Shown here one piece after another: positions 63,501 to 64,000 of a stretch of DNA of 64,000 nucleotides. Source of the stretch: Breviolum minutum Mf 1.05b.01 (lineage: Eukaryota; Sar; Dinophyceae; Suessiales; Symbiodiniaceae); contig DF239163.1 of the NCBI GenBank assembly GCA_000507305.1, positions 222,011-286,010 of the forward strand. Reading direction: 5' to 3'. The position numbers and the translations under genes are program-made. Within the stretch, counting starts at the first letter, position 1, and each line of letters opens with the position of its first letter. A model generated the notes under the pieces. It saw nothing but the letters and a program-made list of their open reading frames with translations. It was not told where the DNA came from and ran no database searches.

Positions 63501-64000
63501 AATCGAAGGGTTCGCATGCTTCATTCATGGGACACGGCTACGCTACACTACCCATGAGCAATTTGTATCTTTTGACACCATAATACCACCGTCATCAACC
63601 TCGTTAGTTTTTCCTTGCAATGAACGTCGCCTGATATTTTCACATCGCGAAAAAAATCGCAATTTCAAGCCCAACGGGCGGTGTTTAGAAATTGCCAACA
63701 ACGGACATATAAACTGTTAAATTGTATATCAAATTATTCCCCTCCATGTCAGCCTCGATATTTGGTTTTCAGTTTTTTGGACGTTTTTTTTTTCGCTCAA
63801 AAACCATACTCTTCCCACCTATCATTCCCAATAGTCGTTGCAGGGCCACCAAAAAAAGGTGGTTTGGCACCCACATTTCCCAGCATTTTTTGCCCCTGAA
63901 GATTTCTGAGGCAATAAACCTTTCAACGAGAAGGAAGGATTCAAGGTCTCGAAAAGAAGTGTCAGCGCACTCAATGCTATACAGCACCAGGCTTTGTATC
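60590..64000. other. Upstream of copy 3; no gene recognised
   Basis: Expected to hold the 5' exon(s) of copy 3. A short hairpin element lies at 63275-63334 and a GC-rich inverted repeat near 62871-62905. Open frames here are short, with no recognisable motif. Confidence 0.4.
63275..63334. repeat. Hairpin-forming inverted repeat
   Basis: 19-bp arms (TTTTGGGATGGATCAACAT), 18 of 19 paired, 22-nt loop. Confidence 0.6.

Overview
The window is eukaryotic nuclear DNA. Coding sequence lies in many small exons (about 20-215 bp) separated by long AT-richer introns, and there are no prokaryotic operons. The recognisable genes all lie on the minus strand, head to tail. Splice donors are a mix of GT, GC and GA with AG acceptors, usually in an AG|G context at both ends. 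Mixed GT/GC/GA donors, unidirectional tandem gene copies and intron-rich genes together resemble a dinoflagellate or a close alveolate relative. This is an inference: no rRNA, spliced leader or organelle marker was found to fix it.

Layout, left to right. (1) 1-4.9 kb: palindromic MITE-like elements, one nested inside another, a roughly 212-bp (ATG)n microsatellite and one weak plus-strand ORF. (2) About 5.0-14.4 kb, minus strand: a multi-exon Kelch beta-propeller gene, LZTR1-like, assembled from eleven small exons; both ends are unresolved. (3) 14.5-23.6 kb: mostly repeats, with a possible plus-strand gene fragment near 19.8-20.6 kb. (4) 23.6-34.3, 35.2-49.3 and 50.2-60.6 kb, minus strand: three tandem paralogues of one secreted or Golgi-type enzyme. 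Each has a filamin-like immunoglobulin domain followed by an SGNH/PC-esterase domain (NXPE/CASD1-like) with the catalytic block G-D-S-T. (5) 60.6-64 kb: no gene recognised.

The three paralogues let splice sites be checked internally. Homologous exons have identical lengths in all three copies (112, 115, 139, 47 and 110 bp) only if GC and GA donors are accepted. Against that framework several introns occur in one copy and not another, and two copies carry introns at different places inside the same 139-bp exon. That is the most interesting signal here: recent, repeated intron gain (or loss) in a tandem gene family, in a genome packed with short TA-flanked palindromic elements. Splice-site calls are read by eye from the paralogue comparison. 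The 5' ends of all four genes are unresolved.
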